In this document: in pieces, positions 19,504 to 28,168 of the stretch | Numbering within the stretch: position 1 is the first letter of the stretch | How the letters are laid out: every line of letters starts with the position of its first letter | Source: Halogranum amylolyticum | GTDB taxonomy: Archaea; Halobacteriota; Halobacteria; Halobacteriales; Haloferacaceae | Assembly (NCBI RefSeq): GCF_900110465.1 | Contig: NZ_FODV01000009.1 | Location: 62,001 to 126,000 of the forward strand | Length of the DNA stretch: 64,000 nt | Direction of reading: 5' to 3' | Program-made: the position numbers and the translations under genes | The notes under the pieces: model-generated | Told to the model about the DNA's origin: nothing | The model's input: only the letters and a program-made list of their open reading frames with translations | Databases searched by the model: none

Positions 19504-21597
19504 TCATAGCTCGTCGGGGTCGACGGTCAGTCGAACGTCGACCGCCTGCGCGCCGTCCGGCAGGGCGACGAGCGGGTTGATGTCCAGTTCGAGGATGGCC
19601 GGGAAGTCCGTGACCAGTTGGGAGAGTCGCTGGATGGTCTCCGTGACCTCGTCGACGTCGACGGGGTCGCGACCACGGGCTCCACGGAGCAGCGGCGCGG
19701 AGTCGATCTCCTCTGTCATCGCGTGGGCCTCGTTCTCGGCGACGGGGGCGACGCGGAACGTCGTGTCCTCCATCACTTCGACGAAGATGCCGCCGAGGCC
19801 GAACATGAGAAGCGGCCCGAACTGCGGGTCGCGGTTCATGCCGACGATGGTCTCGACGCCAGCGTCGAGGTCCACCATCTCTTGGACCTGCACGCCGATG
19901 ATGTTGGCGTCAGGCTGGTAGTTCCGCGCGCGTGTGATGAGGTCCTCGTAGGCGTCGTAGACGTCCTCGTTCTCGACACCGACCTTCACGCCGCCGATGT
20001 CGGATTTGTGGAGGATGTCGGGACTGACGATCTTCATCACGACGCCGCCGTCGATCGTCTCGGCGACGTCGAGCGCGTCGCCTGGCGAGTCGACGATCTC
20101 TCCCTGCGGCGTCTCGATGCCGTACGCGTCGAGCAGGTCCATCGCCTCGACACCGAGTCGGGTGTCGTCACGACCCTCGACGGATTCGAGGATATCGCGG
20201 GCACGCTCGCGGTCGACGTCGAACTCGGTCGGTTCGTCGTACTCGCGCCGACTGATCTCCTCGAAGTCGGCCAGCGAGTCGAGTGCGAACACCGCACGCG
20301 AGGGATCGAAGTAGTTCGGAATCCCCGAGTCCTGCAGGATCTCTGCGGCGGGTTTGACCCGTTCGCCACCCATGAAACAGGCGGCGACCGGCTTGTCGTG
20401 TTCCTCGCGGAGTTTGACCGTGTCCTCGGCCAGTTGCTCGTAGTCAAGCACGGCTGTCGGACACGTCAAGACGAGCGCCATTCCGACGTTCTCGTCGGCG
20501 AGGGCGACGTCGAGCGCCTCTCGGAACCGGTCGTTGTCGGCGTCGCCGACGATGTCGACCGGGTTGTAGATGTTCCCCTCCTCGGGCAGTTTCTCGGAGA
20601 ACGCTTCGAGCGTCTCGTCGGAGAAACTCGCCATCGAGAGACTCGAGTCGCCGACGGCGTCCGTCGACATCACGCCGGGACCACCGGCGTTGGTGATGAT
20701 GGCGATCTCCTTGTTGTCGGGCAGCGGCTGGTTGGCGAGCATCTGTGCGGAGTCGAACAGCTCCTGCACCGACTCCGCGCGGATGACGCCCGCCTGTTCG
20801 AGGCCGGCCTCGTACGCCTGGTCGCTGCCGGCGATGGTGCCAGTGTGGCTTGAGGCGGCCTGTGCCCCGGCGTCCGTCCGGCCGGACTTGACGAGCACGA
20901 TCGGCGTGTCCTGCGTGACCTCGCGAGCAGTGTCGATGAACTCGCGTCCCTCCTCGATGCCTTCGAGGTAGCCGATGACGACGTCAGTCTGCTCGTCGGT
21001 CCCCCACGCGTCGATGAAATCCGACTCGTCGAGGACGGCCTTGTTCCCCAGCGAGACGACGTCTTTGAACCCGATGCCTTCGTCGTTCGCCCAGTCGAGG
21101 ACGGCCGTGATGAAGGCACCCGACTGGCTCATGAACGACATGTTGCCGGAGGTGGCGTTCTCGGGGCCGAAAGTGGCGTTCATCCCTTTCGGCGTACTCA
21201 TGATTCCTAGACTGTTTGGTCCGACGAGGTTGAGGTTGTACTCCTCGGCGACCTCGGTGAGTTCCTGTTCACGCGCCGCACCCTCACTACCGGTTTCGCC
21301 GAACCCGGCGGTGATGACGACGACGTTCTGGATACCCGCCTCACCGGCCTGTCGGACCGCGTCCACAGCGATGTGGGGCGGGACGACGACGACCGCGAGG
21401 TCGGCGTCGGTCTCACCGACGTCGGCGACGGCGGGGAGGCCGAACACCTCGTCGTACTTGGGGTTGACCGGCACGACCTCGCCGTCGAAGTCCTCCATGA
21501 GGTTCTCGACGATGGCTCGGCCGACCGACCCTTCACGCTCTGTCGCACCGACGACGGCAACCCGTCCCGGCGCGAACAACTCGGATAGGTCTCCCAT
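19504..21597 (-). CDS. acd: ADP-forming acetate-CoA ligase
   Basis: 697 residues, a natural alpha-beta fusion. Order: CoA-binding Rossmann domain (RVAVVGATEREGSVGRAIVE), the succinyl-CoA-ligase-like domain with the phosphorylatable histidine in ASSHTGTIAGSDQA, then the ATP-grasp beta part (about residues 470-697). It makes acetate plus ATP from acetyl-CoA, ADP and phosphate, the usual archaeal route of overflow energy conservation. The ATG at 21597 is backed by a TATA-like box 26 bases upstream. Operon with the DRTGG protein. Confidence 0.93.
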   Translation of the reverse strand: MGDLSELFAPGRVAVVGATEREGSVGRAIVENLMEDFDGEVVPVNPKYDEVFGLPAVADVGETDADLAVVVVPPHIAVDAVRQAGEAGIQNVVVITAGFGETGSEGAAREQELTEVAEEYNLNLVGPNSLGIMSTPKGMNATFGPENATSGNMSFMSQSGAFITAVLDWANDEGIGFKDVVSLGNKAVLDESDFIDAWGTDEQTDVVIGYLEGIEEGREFIDTAREVTQDTPIVLVKSGRTDAGAQAASSHTGTIAGSDQAYEAGLEQAGVIRAESVQELFDSAQMLANQPLPDNKEIAIITNAGGPGVMSTDAVGDSSLSMASFSDETLEAFSEKLPEEGNIYNPVDIVGDADNDRFREALDVALADENVGMALVLTCPTAVLDYEQLAEDTVKLREEHDKPVAACFMGGERVKPAAEILQDSGIPNYFDPSRAVFALDSLADFEEISRREYDEPTEFDVDRERARDILESVEGRDDTRLGVEAMDLLDAYGIETPQGEIVDSPGDALDVAETIDGGVVMKIVSPDILHKSDIGGVKVGVENEDVYDAYEDLITRARNYQPDANIIGVQVQEMVDLDAGVETIVGMNRDPQFGPLLMFGLGGIFVEVMEDTTFRVAPVAENEAHAMTEEIDSAPLLRGARGRDPVDVDEVTETIQRLSQLVTDFPAILELDINPLVALPDGAQAVDVRLTVDPDEL

Positions 21598-21622
21598 CGG
21601 TCTCGCCTTCCCGCCGTACGCG

Positions 21623-21628
21623 CATAAA
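21623..21628 (-). promoter_or_regulatory. TATA-like box of acd
   Basis: On the minus strand the sequence reads TTTATG about 26-31 bases ahead of the acd ATG at 21597. The spacing matches a haloarchaeal leaderless promoter. Confidence 0.5.
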
Positions 21629-21825
21629 TTGCTGTGTGTGAACCGTCTCACGGACTCTGTCATCACGCCACAGACGAGAGAAAATCAGGATGTTTGTCCA
21701 CCGGGAGTTCGAGAGACCGCCCAAACAGGCGAGAGACGAACCCTCACTGAGATACTGGAGTGCGCCCACGCCGTCTCGTCGGGTGCGTACTGCTCGTTCG
21801 CCGGAGGAGAGAGGTGTCAGCCGCG

Positions 21826-23031
21826 TCAACCGAGCACGCCGAACCCGAACAGCGGGCCGAAGGCGAGATGCAGCGCGACGCCGACGACGAGCGCCGGAAT
21901 CGTCGTGTAGATGCTCGCGATGACGGCGGCCTTCTTGTCGATGGCGATCAGCGGGAACAGCGCGTCACCGTCCTGACTGATGGCGTTGGCCGTCAGCGCA
22001 GAGAACGGGAGCGCGCCCTGCGAGTAGGCGGTCGCGAGCACGATCTGCGGCCCACAGCCGGGGATCAACCCGACGAGTGCGCCCGCGATGGGTGCGAGCA
22101 GCCCAGCCGCGGCGGCGACCGCCTGTATCTCGATGCCGGTGAAGACGATACCGTACTCGTAGACGAGGTACGCACCGATGACCCACACCGTGACGAACGA
22201 CGTCTCCATCGCCGCGTGGGTCAGCGTCTCCTGGACGTTGGCGAACGTGTCTTTCGCGCGCCCGACGTGTCCGTGGCCGACGTAGTGGCGGCCGACGAAG
22301 TAGAGGTAGAACGACAGCGCCGCCCCGGTGATACCGAAGACGGTGAACGCCCCCGCGAAGGTCGGTTCTGCGACTATCGGTACCTCGGGAGCACCGCGCA
22401 GGAGGTAGAGGACACCGGCGACGAGTGCAACGGTGGCCGCGATCCACCACGCGCCGAGTGCGACGTGGCTCAGCGGCGTCAGGAGAGACGAGTGGCGGGC
22501 CAGGTCGTCGTCGTACACCTCACACCCCTGTGCCTCCTCGTAGTGGTGGATCTGGCTCCCGATCGGCGGCGACACGTACCCACCGTCGGTGACCGTCCGG
22601 CCGATGCGACTGACCGCGCGGTCGATTCGACCGACGCCGAGTCCGACCGTGTCGACGGCGTAGCCGAAGACGACCGCCGAGACGAACGCGATGGAGTAGG
22701 CGTACAGCGCCGCCTCCGGCGCGAGCGCGAGAATGACGAACGCCGAATCGCCGGCCGTCGCGATGAGCGTCGCGACGACCGTCCCGAACGAGACGCTCCC
22801 GCGCACGTACAGCGGCATCATCACGATGGCACCCCCACAACCGGGGGTGAGTCCCATCAGCGCACCGACCAGCGGTCCCGCCTTTCGGTTCTGTTCGAGT
22901 CGACGGACGAGTCTTCCGTCGGTCTTGTACTGGACGTAACTGAACACGAGAACGGTGACGGCGACGAACGCACTGACCTGAACGAAGCCGTCACGCACGG
23001 ACGCAACGAAGATATCGACGAGCTCTGACAT
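21826..23031 (-). CDS. ArsP_2-type ten-helix metal permease (putative Mn exporter)
   Basis: 401 residues, about ten membrane helices in two similar halves. Each half has a GxxPGCG motif: GLTPGCGGAIVMMPLYVRG near residue 60 and GLIPGCGPQIVLATAYSQG near residue 315. This double-motif arrangement is the signature of the putative manganese/heavy-metal exporter family PF11449. A soluble acidic loop sits between the halves. The gene is preceded by a cluster of inverted repeats that cover its promoter, which points to metal-responsive control. Substrate (Mn, Fe or another divalent ion) is inference. Confidence 0.85.
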   Translation of the reverse strand: MSELVDIFVASVRDGFVQVSAFVAVTVLVFSYVQYKTDGRLVRRLEQNRKAGPLVGALMGLTPGCGGAIVMMPLYVRGSVSFGTVVATLIATAGDSAFVILALAPEAALYAYSIAFVSAVVFGYAVDTVGLGVGRIDRAVSRIGRTVTDGGYVSPPIGSQIHHYEEAQGCEVYDDDLARHSSLLTPLSHVALGAWWIAATVALVAGVLYLLRGAPEVPIVAEPTFAGAFTVFGITGAALSFYLYFVGRHYVGHGHVGRAKDTFANVQETLTHAAMETSFVTVWVIGAYLVYEYGIVFTGIEIQAVAAAAGLLAPIAGALVGLIPGCGPQIVLATAYSQGALPFSALTANAISQDGDALFPLIAIDKKAAVIASIYTTIPALVVGVALHLAFGPLFGFGVLG

Positions 23032-23039
23032 TTGAGACC

Positions 23040-23067
23040 TCTAAATTAGACGAGTCTAAATATTAGA
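23040..23067 (-). promoter_or_regulatory. Array of TTAGA/TCTAA half sites over the permease promoter
   Basis: Reading the plus strand, 23040-23067 contains TCTAA, TTAGA(C), (G)TCTAA and TTAGA in alternating orientation. The core TTAGACGAGTCTAA (23046-23059) is a palindrome with 6-base arms and a 2-base centre. The cluster lies 9-36 bases before the permease ATG at 23031 and overlaps where TATA and TSS should be. The shape resembles DtxR/MntR/SirR-family operators (TTAGG-N4-CCTAA type). Confidence 0.6.
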
Positions 23068-23181
23068 TTGGTTCGCTACAACTTATAGATTTGTAATCGG
23101 ATATTTGAAGTTGTGAGGGCGGAATCCACCGCACAGCCGAGAGCCTCTCGGCCACGACGCAGGTCGTCTCCAGCAGAGGCG

Positions 23182-23486
23182 TTACTCGTCGGACCCGGCG
23201 ATCCCGCTCGCTTCGATCCGACGCTCGTACTTCGTCGGCGACTCTGCGAGCGCGTCGCCCGCATCGAGATTCAGCTCGTCGGCGAGCGCCAGCAGGGCGA
23301 ACAGCGCGTTGCCCAGTTCGTCGCTGTGCACGTCCAACGCCGCCGGCGTGGCGCCGTAACTGCTCGACTCGGTAGCGTCGGCGGTGAGCTCACCGACCTC
23401 GGCGGCGAGATCGAAGAGTCGATACGCAGGCTCCGTGTGGAGATCGTGTTCCTCGAGAACCGTGACGCCTGTCGTTGTTCGTGCAT
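23182..23486 (-). pseudogene. MazG-like nucleotide pyrophosphohydrolase, frameshifted
   Basis: On the minus strand, the ATG at 23486 begins MHEQRQASRF, then the frame fails near 23455-23460. One base away, coding continues as LEEHDLHTEPAYRLFDLAAE, VGELTADATES and DELGNALFALLALADELNLD and ends with TAA at 23182-23184. The joined 101-residue protein has the MazG-type ExxE (here AAEVGEL) and ExxD-like (DELGNALF) metal helices of all-alpha NTP pyrophosphatases. The region is 305 bases, one short of a multiple of three, consistent with loss of a single C. Either a recent mutation or a sequence error. Confidence 0.7.
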
Positions 23487-23687
23487 AGCCGAACCCGAAC
23501 GATGTGACTGAGGAGACAAGACTGTTGCGGCGACCGAGGTCCAGCGGAGTCGCACCCGGATGAGATGGGGTGGGGAGAGGGTGTCGCTAACCACGTCGAG
23601 AAACGGGACGACGACGTCGTCGACAGGCAGTACTCTCGGCGGCACCGTCAAAAAAACTCGTTCGTCGACTAGCCTCAGCCGCTCATC

Positions 23688-23879
23688 TCACAGCAGGAGC
23701 GAGATCACCGCCAGTACCAGGAAGATGAGTACGAATATCTTCGCGATACTCATCGAGATGCCGGCGACGCCGCGGAAGCCGACGAGCGCGGCTACCAGTG
23801 CCAGCACGAAGAACACCAGTGCGTAGTAGAGAAACCCACCGCCCGACTGGAGTGGGATCGTGGTCAGTGCGCTGTACAT
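23688..23879 (-). CDS. DUF1328 small membrane protein
   Basis: 63 residues from the ATG complementary to 23877-23879. Two hydrophobic helices flank the conserved [15 protein letters not shown] segment, typical of DUF1328/YtjA proteins that are often stress-induced in bacteria. Longer in-frame starts add 35 residues of unrelated composition. Function unknown. Confidence 0.8.
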   Translation of the reverse strand: MYSALTTIPLQSGGGFLYYALVFFVLALVAALVGFRGVAGISMSIAKIFVLIFLVLAVISLLL

Positions 23880-24026
23880 GTATCCTCCGTGTCGCCTGCC
23901 CGTCGGTCTACTCGAACCATACAACTCATCGTACGATAGCTGCCCGTATAGTTGCCAGCTACCTAAGAACAGTCCATTCGACACAACTGTCCACTAAAAC
24001 AGTCCTACTGATCGAGTGACGAGAAC

Positions 24027-24047
24027 TTAGGCCGACCAAAATTTATC
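24027..24047 (+). promoter_or_regulatory. Putative operator and TATA box of ZIP gene
   Basis: TTAGGCCGACCAAA (24027-24040) matches a TTAGG-N4-CC(T)AA pattern in nine of ten arm positions and is followed directly by AATTTATC, a TATA-like box about 45 bases before the ATG at 24093. The placement suggests a metal-responsive repressor site at the promoter of a metal transporter. Confidence 0.4.
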
Positions 24048-24092
24048 ACTATTCTGATAACACTTATCCTCGTCGCGAACCAACTGAGGTGT

Positions 24093-24893
24093 ATGGCAGT
24101 CGACCTCGGATCGCTCGTGTTCGTCTTCGTCGCCGGACTCGTGACCGCGTTGGCGACGGGAATCGGTGCGGTTCCGTTCTTCATCTTCGACGACATCAGC
24201 GACCGTTGGAACGTCGTCCTCTGGGGACTGGCTTCCGGGATCATGGTGTCGGCGTCGGTCTTCGGACTCGCCTCGGAAGGGTTGGCCACGGGACAACACG
24301 TCGAACTCACGGGAGGTGTACTCGCGGGTGTCGGTCTCGTCATCGTCGCTCACGACGTGATCGAAGAGTCGACGGTAGCACCGCAGAAGTACGAAGAGGC
24401 GGACTTCCGCAAACTCCTCCTGATACTCGGCATCCTGACTGTCCACAGTTTTCCGGAGGGAGTCGCCGTCGGCGTCGCCTTCGCCGACCTCGGACTGGAA
24501 GGCGGTGTGGAGTTGTTCGGACTCGCAGTCCCCGTATTGGCGGTGTTCATGACCGTCGCCATCTCCATCCACAACGTCCCCGAGGGTGTCGCCGTCTCCA
24601 TCCCGTTGCGGGCGATGGGCGTCTCGAACCCCAGACTCGTCTGGTGGGCGGTCTTCTCCAGTCTCCCCCAGCCGGTCGGCGCGGTCATCGCCTTCTACTT
24701 CGTCCGTCTCGCTCGCGAGTTCCTCGCGTTCGGATTCGGGTTCGCCGCCGGCGCGATGGTGTATCTCGTCCTCACGGAGTTCATCCCGGAGGCGCTCGAA
24801 CAGGGCCGGAACGTCCCCGGCGGCGGCAGAACCGAACTGGGGTTCGGCCTCGTCGTCGGCGCGGCAGTGATGCTGCCGCTGGCGTTCATCTGA
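24093..24893 (+). CDS. ZIP family divalent metal transporter
   Basis: 266 residues with about eight membrane helices. The two metal-binding helix motifs HSFPEGVAVG and HNVPEGVAVS identify a ZIP (ZupT/GufA-like) carrier importing Zn, Fe or Mn. A short acidic loop (EESTVAPQKYEEADF) lies between helices 3 and 4. Divergent from the DUF1328 gene; promoter elements are described at 24027-24047. Confidence 0.9.
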   Translation: MAVDLGSLVFVFVAGLVTALATGIGAVPFFIFDDISDRWNVVLWGLASGIMVSASVFGLASEGLATGQHVELTGGVLAGVGLVIVAHDVIEESTVAPQKYEEADFRKLLLILGILTVHSFPEGVAVGVAFADLGLEGGVELFGLAVPVLAVFMTVAISIHNVPEGVAVSIPLRAMGVSNPRLVWWAVFSSLPQPVGAVIAFYFVRLAREFLAFGFGFAAGAMVYLVLTEFIPEALEQGRNVPGGGRTELGFGLVVGAAVMLPLAFI

Positions 24894-24944
24894 CGCTCGC
24901 CTCTCCGCCGGTCGGGTCAGAAACAGTACGCGACAGTCGTCGGG

Positions 24945-25229
24945 TTAGTGGTCGTGGCCCGTCGCCTCGGCGAACGAGACGCCGAAGCGCTCCTCGAACA
25001 GTTCCTCTGCCTTCTCGTTGATCTCCAGCAGGTCGTCCGGCACCTCGCCCTCGGCGTGGTGGACGATGGTGTGGGCGCGCTGGACGAACGAGAGGAGCGT
25101 GATCTCTGCGACGACGGTGGCAGGTTCCTCGCCCTGTTCGGAGAGGACGTCGACGAGCCCCTCGGGGAGTTCGATGCTATCGGTGTCGCCGTTCGGTCCT
25201 TCTATGGTGTAGGTCTCGGTGTCGACCAT
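24945..25229 (-). CDS. Acidic conserved haloarchaeal protein
   Basis: 94-residue soluble protein, pI very low. It starts MVDTETYTIEGPNGDTDSIE and has a helical middle (LLSFVQRAHTIVHHAEG). It appears to be one of the small conserved haloarchaeal DUF families, but no function is recognised. Convergent with the ZIP gene, 51 bases apart. Confidence 0.7.
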   Translation of the reverse strand: MVDTETYTIEGPNGDTDSIELPEGLVDVLSEQGEEPATVVAEITLLSFVQRAHTIVHHAEGEVPDDLLEINEKAEELFEERFGVSFAEATGHDH

Positions 25230-25346
25230 GCCCTGCTCTCGGGCGTGGACGCTAAAGGGTCTGTGGGAATCGGACGAAGAACGCGACTAGCCGTCTCGTG
25301 GACGGACTGGGATAACGGTCGGTTTATTCGAAAGACGCCTCGGTGC

Positions 25347-26432
25347 TCAGTCGTCGGACTCGGCCGTCGCAGGTTCGCCGACGTCGGACTCGGCGCGCTC
25401 GAGGTCCTCCAGATAGTCGTCGGCGTCGATGGCGGCCTTACAGCCCATCCCGCCGGCCGTGATGGCCTGTTGGTAGTGGTAGTCGACGACGTCGCCGGCT
25501 CCGAAGATGCCGTCGACGTCGGTGGCGGTCTGCCCGCCGCCGAAGCCGCCCTTCGTCTCGAGATACCCCTCCGCGTCCATCTCGACGCCCGTCTCTTCGA
25601 GATACTCCGTGTTCGGCGTGTGGCCGATGGCGTAGAACACCGCACCGACGTCGAACTCGAACTCCTCGGTTTCGGGGTCGTCGAGTTTCTCCGTCGGATG
25701 TCCCTCGGGGTGACGGACGAGCGTGACGTGGTCGACCCCCTCCTCGGGCGTTCCGTGGAGCTCCGTCATCTCGGTGTTGAGCATCAGTTCGATCTCGCCG
25801 GCGTCGACCTTCTCTTGGACGCGGTCGATCCAGTAGTCCTCCGCGCGGAACTCCTCGCGGCGGTGGACGAGATACACTGTCGAGGCGAACTTGGTGAGGA
25901 AGTTCGCTTCCTCCATCGCGGCGTCGCCGCCGCCGACGACCATGATCTTCTGGTCGCGGAAGAACGCGCCGTCGCAGGTCGCACACGTCGAGAGACCGTA
26001 CCCCATCAGGTCGTCCTCGCCGGGGACGCCGAGCGTGCGGGCGCTCGCGCCGGAGGCGGCGATGACGGCGTCGGCCGTGTAGACGTCCCCGTTTGTGAGT
26101 TCGACGCGGAACGGCCGACTCGAATCGTCGACGGATTTCAGCACGCCGTTCTTGACCTCCGCGCCGAAGCGCTTGGCCTGCTCTTTCATGTTGTTGACCA
26201 ACTCCGGTCCGGAGATCCCCTCCGGGAACCCCGGATAGTTGTCGACTTCAGTGGTCAGCGTGAGTTGACCACCCGGCTCCGACCCTTCGAAGACGAGCGG
26301 TTCGTTGTTCGACCGGGCGGCGTAGATGGCCGCGGTCAGCCCGGCGATACCGGTGCCGGCGACGATGAGTTTCCGATGCTCGACGATCCCGCCGTCGGTG
26401 ACAGGGGTGTCGCGAGAAGCGTCCTCAGACAT
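25347..26432 (-). CDS. trxB: Thioredoxin reductase (NAD(P)H/FAD)
   Basis: 361 residues. FAD motif GTGIAGLTAAIYAAR, redox-active CATC (STCATCDGAFF), NAD(P) motif GGGDAAMEEANFL and the FAD-binding GIFGAGDVVD tail. It reduces thioredoxin-type proteins. The ATG at 26432 (MSEDASRDTPV) gives a 25-residue acidic lead; a start nine codons earlier is possible but less likely. Single-gene unit. Confidence 0.93.
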   Translation of the reverse strand: MSEDASRDTPVTDGGIVEHRKLIVAGTGIAGLTAAIYAARSNNEPLVFEGSEPGGQLTLTTEVDNYPGFPEGISGPELVNNMKEQAKRFGAEVKNGVLKSVDDSSRPFRVELTNGDVYTADAVIAASGASARTLGVPGEDDLMGYGLSTCATCDGAFFRDQKIMVVGGGDAAMEEANFLTKFASTVYLVHRREEFRAEDYWIDRVQEKVDAGEIELMLNTEMTELHGTPEEGVDHVTLVRHPEGHPTEKLDDPETEEFEFDVGAVFYAIGHTPNTEYLEETGVEMDAEGYLETKGGFGGGQTATDVDGIFGAGDVVDYHYQQAITAGGMGCKAAIDADDYLEDLERAESDVGEPATAESDD

Positions 26433-26563
26433 GAACAGTTGTTCGTGAGCGGGCGTCATTTAATTTGCGCTGTCCGGTAGACGTGCCGCCATCCCGGACG
26501 CCCTTCCGTTCCGCGATCGGCAGAGTCGAAGCGCTTACTACGGTCGGTGAGGTCCGCTGAGAC

Positions 26564-26848
26564 ATGGCTGCGGACCTCGAAGAGAAGACCGACCGCTACG
26601 AGCGTATGTTCGCCGACGCCCTCGACGAGGCCGAGATCGCGGTCCCCTCGGAGACGCCGCTCGGAGAGGCGGCCGCCGAGTGCCGCGAGATGGCCGAGTC
26701 GTATCTCAGCGACGGCCGTCACTTCCGCGCGGACGACGATCTCGTGAACGCGCTCGCCTCGTTCTCCTACGGTTACGGCTGGCTCGACGCGGGCGTCCGG
26801 ATGGGACTGTTCACGGTTCCGGACGATAGCCACCTCTTTACCATGTGA
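26564..26848 (+). CDS. DUF357 helical protein
   Basis: 94 residues, all-helical, matching DUF357: EKTDRYERMFADALDEAEI, then MAESYLSDGRHF and NALASFSYGYGWLDAGVRMG. These archaeal helical-bundle proteins resemble HEPN-like or TPR-like bundles, with no known function. The gene is divergent from trxB and is followed by a winged-helix gene 75 bases on. Confidence 0.8.
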   Translation: MAADLEEKTDRYERMFADALDEAEIAVPSETPLGEAAAECREMAESYLSDGRHFRADDDLVNALASFSYGYGWLDAGVRMGLFTVPDDSHLFTM

Positions 26849-26923
26849 CGTCCGAAGAATCCCAACGTGTTGCCGATACGTCCCGACGCGCTTACATTGA
26901 ATCGGTGTCTGTAGAGGGATACG

Positions 26924-27199
26924 ATGGAAGGGGTGCTCTGGTACGTCCTGACCGGGACGCGCGGTGGAAAGAACCGCGTCCGGCTGTTGCAGGCGCTCGA
27001 CGAGCGTCCGCGCAACGCAAACCAACTGGCGGAGGACCTCGACCTCGACTACAAGACGATTCGTCATCACCTCGACGTGCTGATGGAGAACGATGTCGTC
27101 GAGAACAGCGGCAACGGCTACGGTACGGTGTATCTCCCCAGCGACCGCGTCAGAAACAACTGGGACACCGTCGAGACGATCATCACGAAGGTGGACTGA
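26924..27199 (+). CDS. Winged-helix transcription regulator (ArsR-like)
   Basis: 91 residues: a single winged-helix domain, with recognition helix around NQLAEDLDLDYKTIRHHLDV and wing SGNGYGTVYLPS. No metal-binding cysteines, so a ligand-independent or protein-controlled regulator is likely. It lies 55 bases ahead of a small membrane protein gene in the same direction, an arrangement seen again at 51196-52046. Confidence 0.85.
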   Translation: MEGVLWYVLTGTRGGKNRVRLLQALDERPRNANQLAEDLDLDYKTIRHHLDVLMENDVVENSGNGYGTVYLPSDRVRNNWDTVETIITKVD

Positions 27200-27254
27200 A
27201 TATGGAGAGATTCGGGAAAGAGTATATGCCTGCGTCAGAGCAAAGGAGTACGAG

Positions 27255-27560
27255 ATGAGCCTCTGGTTCGACCTCGCACGGGCCGCCCACGCGCTGAACG
27301 TCCTGCTCTTGGTGGGACTCGGCTACGTGTGGGTCCGGAACTACGTCGAGTTCCGATCGAAACACACGCTCGGACTGCTGTTGTTCTCCGTCTTCCTCCT
27401 CGCCGAGAACGCCTTCGCCCTCTACATCTACACGATCGACGGCACGCTCGCCCAGTGGTTCGCGAGCGCCGTCCCCGACCCCGCCTGGCAAGGGCTGATG
27501 ATGCTGCCGATGTTGGAGGCAGTGGCGCTCGTCTTCCTGCTCTGGGTCACCTGGGACTGA
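27255..27560 (+). CDS. Small four-helix membrane protein, partner of winged-helix gene
   Basis: 101 residues, three to four hydrophobic helices. The start at 27255 is backed by AAAGGAG at 27242-27248; an in-frame start at 27093 overlaps the upstream gene and is not credible. No enzymatic motif; conserved polar residues (HALN, RNYVEFRSKHT) face the membrane surface. Its regular pairing with a winged-helix regulator suggests a sensor or anti-regulator role, which is inference. Confidence 0.75.
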   Translation: MSLWFDLARAAHALNVLLLVGLGYVWVRNYVEFRSKHTLGLLLFSVFLLAENAFALYIYTIDGTLAQWFASAVPDPAWQGLMMLPMLEAVALVFLLWVTWD

Positions 27561-27568
27561 CTTTCACA

Positions 27569-28066
27569 TCACGCCGCCGGCGGCCGTTCCTCTCGTTCTC
27601 CGATCTCGCCCATCTCACTAAGCGCCTCCGGGAGCAGTTCGCGACCGAACAGCGCCTGCTCCAGTGACAGTCTTCCCGGCCCCGACAGAGCGACGCTCAC
27701 CGCGACGAGCGTGAGCAGCAGGGTGAGCTCGTAGCCGCCGTCGGCGACGCCGAACCCGTTCGGGAGGTGGACGAGCAGCGTCGCCACCGCCATGTCGACG
27801 GCGACGAGCACGGCCATATACCGCGTCAACAGGCCGAGGATGATGAGCAACCCTCCACCCGCCTCCACGAGGGTGACCAGCCACGCGAACAACGTCGGTG
27901 CGGGGATACCGAGCGACCCGAAGAACCCGGCGACGCCCGCGACCCCACCACCGTTCGCTAGTGGCCCGACGTCGAACTTCCCGATGCCGTGGACGAACAT
28001 CACGAGGCCGAGGCCGAATCTGAGCGGGAGCGGCCCCCATCTCGCCGAATTAAATCTGAATGACAT
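27569..28066 (-). CDS. DoxX family membrane protein
   Basis: 165 residues with four membrane helices and the DoxX-type motif RFGLGLVMFVHGIGKFDVGP, then GFFGSLGIPAPTLFAWLVTL. DoxX proteins are associated with thiol/quinone redox or membrane redox stress. The ATG at 28066 is preferred over one 20 codons upstream because a TATA-like TAATATATC lies 25-34 bases ahead of it. Convergent with the membrane protein at 27255. Confidence 0.85.
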   Translation of the reverse strand: MSFRFNSARWGPLPLRFGLGLVMFVHGIGKFDVGPLANGGGVAGVAGFFGSLGIPAPTLFAWLVTLVEAGGGLLIILGLLTRYMAVLVAVDMAVATLLVHLPNGFGVADGGYELTLLLTLVAVSVALSGPGRLSLEQALFGRELLPEALSEMGEIGEREERPPAA

Positions 28067-28090
28067 ATTTTGGAGTGCAGATACTACCTG

Positions 28091-28100
28091 TGATATATTA
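28091..28100 (-). promoter_or_regulatory. TATA-like box of doxX
   Basis: On the minus strand this reads TAATATATCA, 25-34 bases before the doxX ATG at 28066, in an unusually AT-rich patch. It fits a leaderless promoter. Confidence 0.5.
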
Positions 28101-28168
28101 GCTCTTTTTCGGGCTGGATCGGACACTCCGACAGACCAAACGTCACAAAACCGCAGGACAGTCCGCCG

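Noticed and set aside
25347..26432. Plus-strand open frame opposite trxB
   Set aside because: A shadow of the thioredoxin reductase gene, with no motif and abnormal composition.
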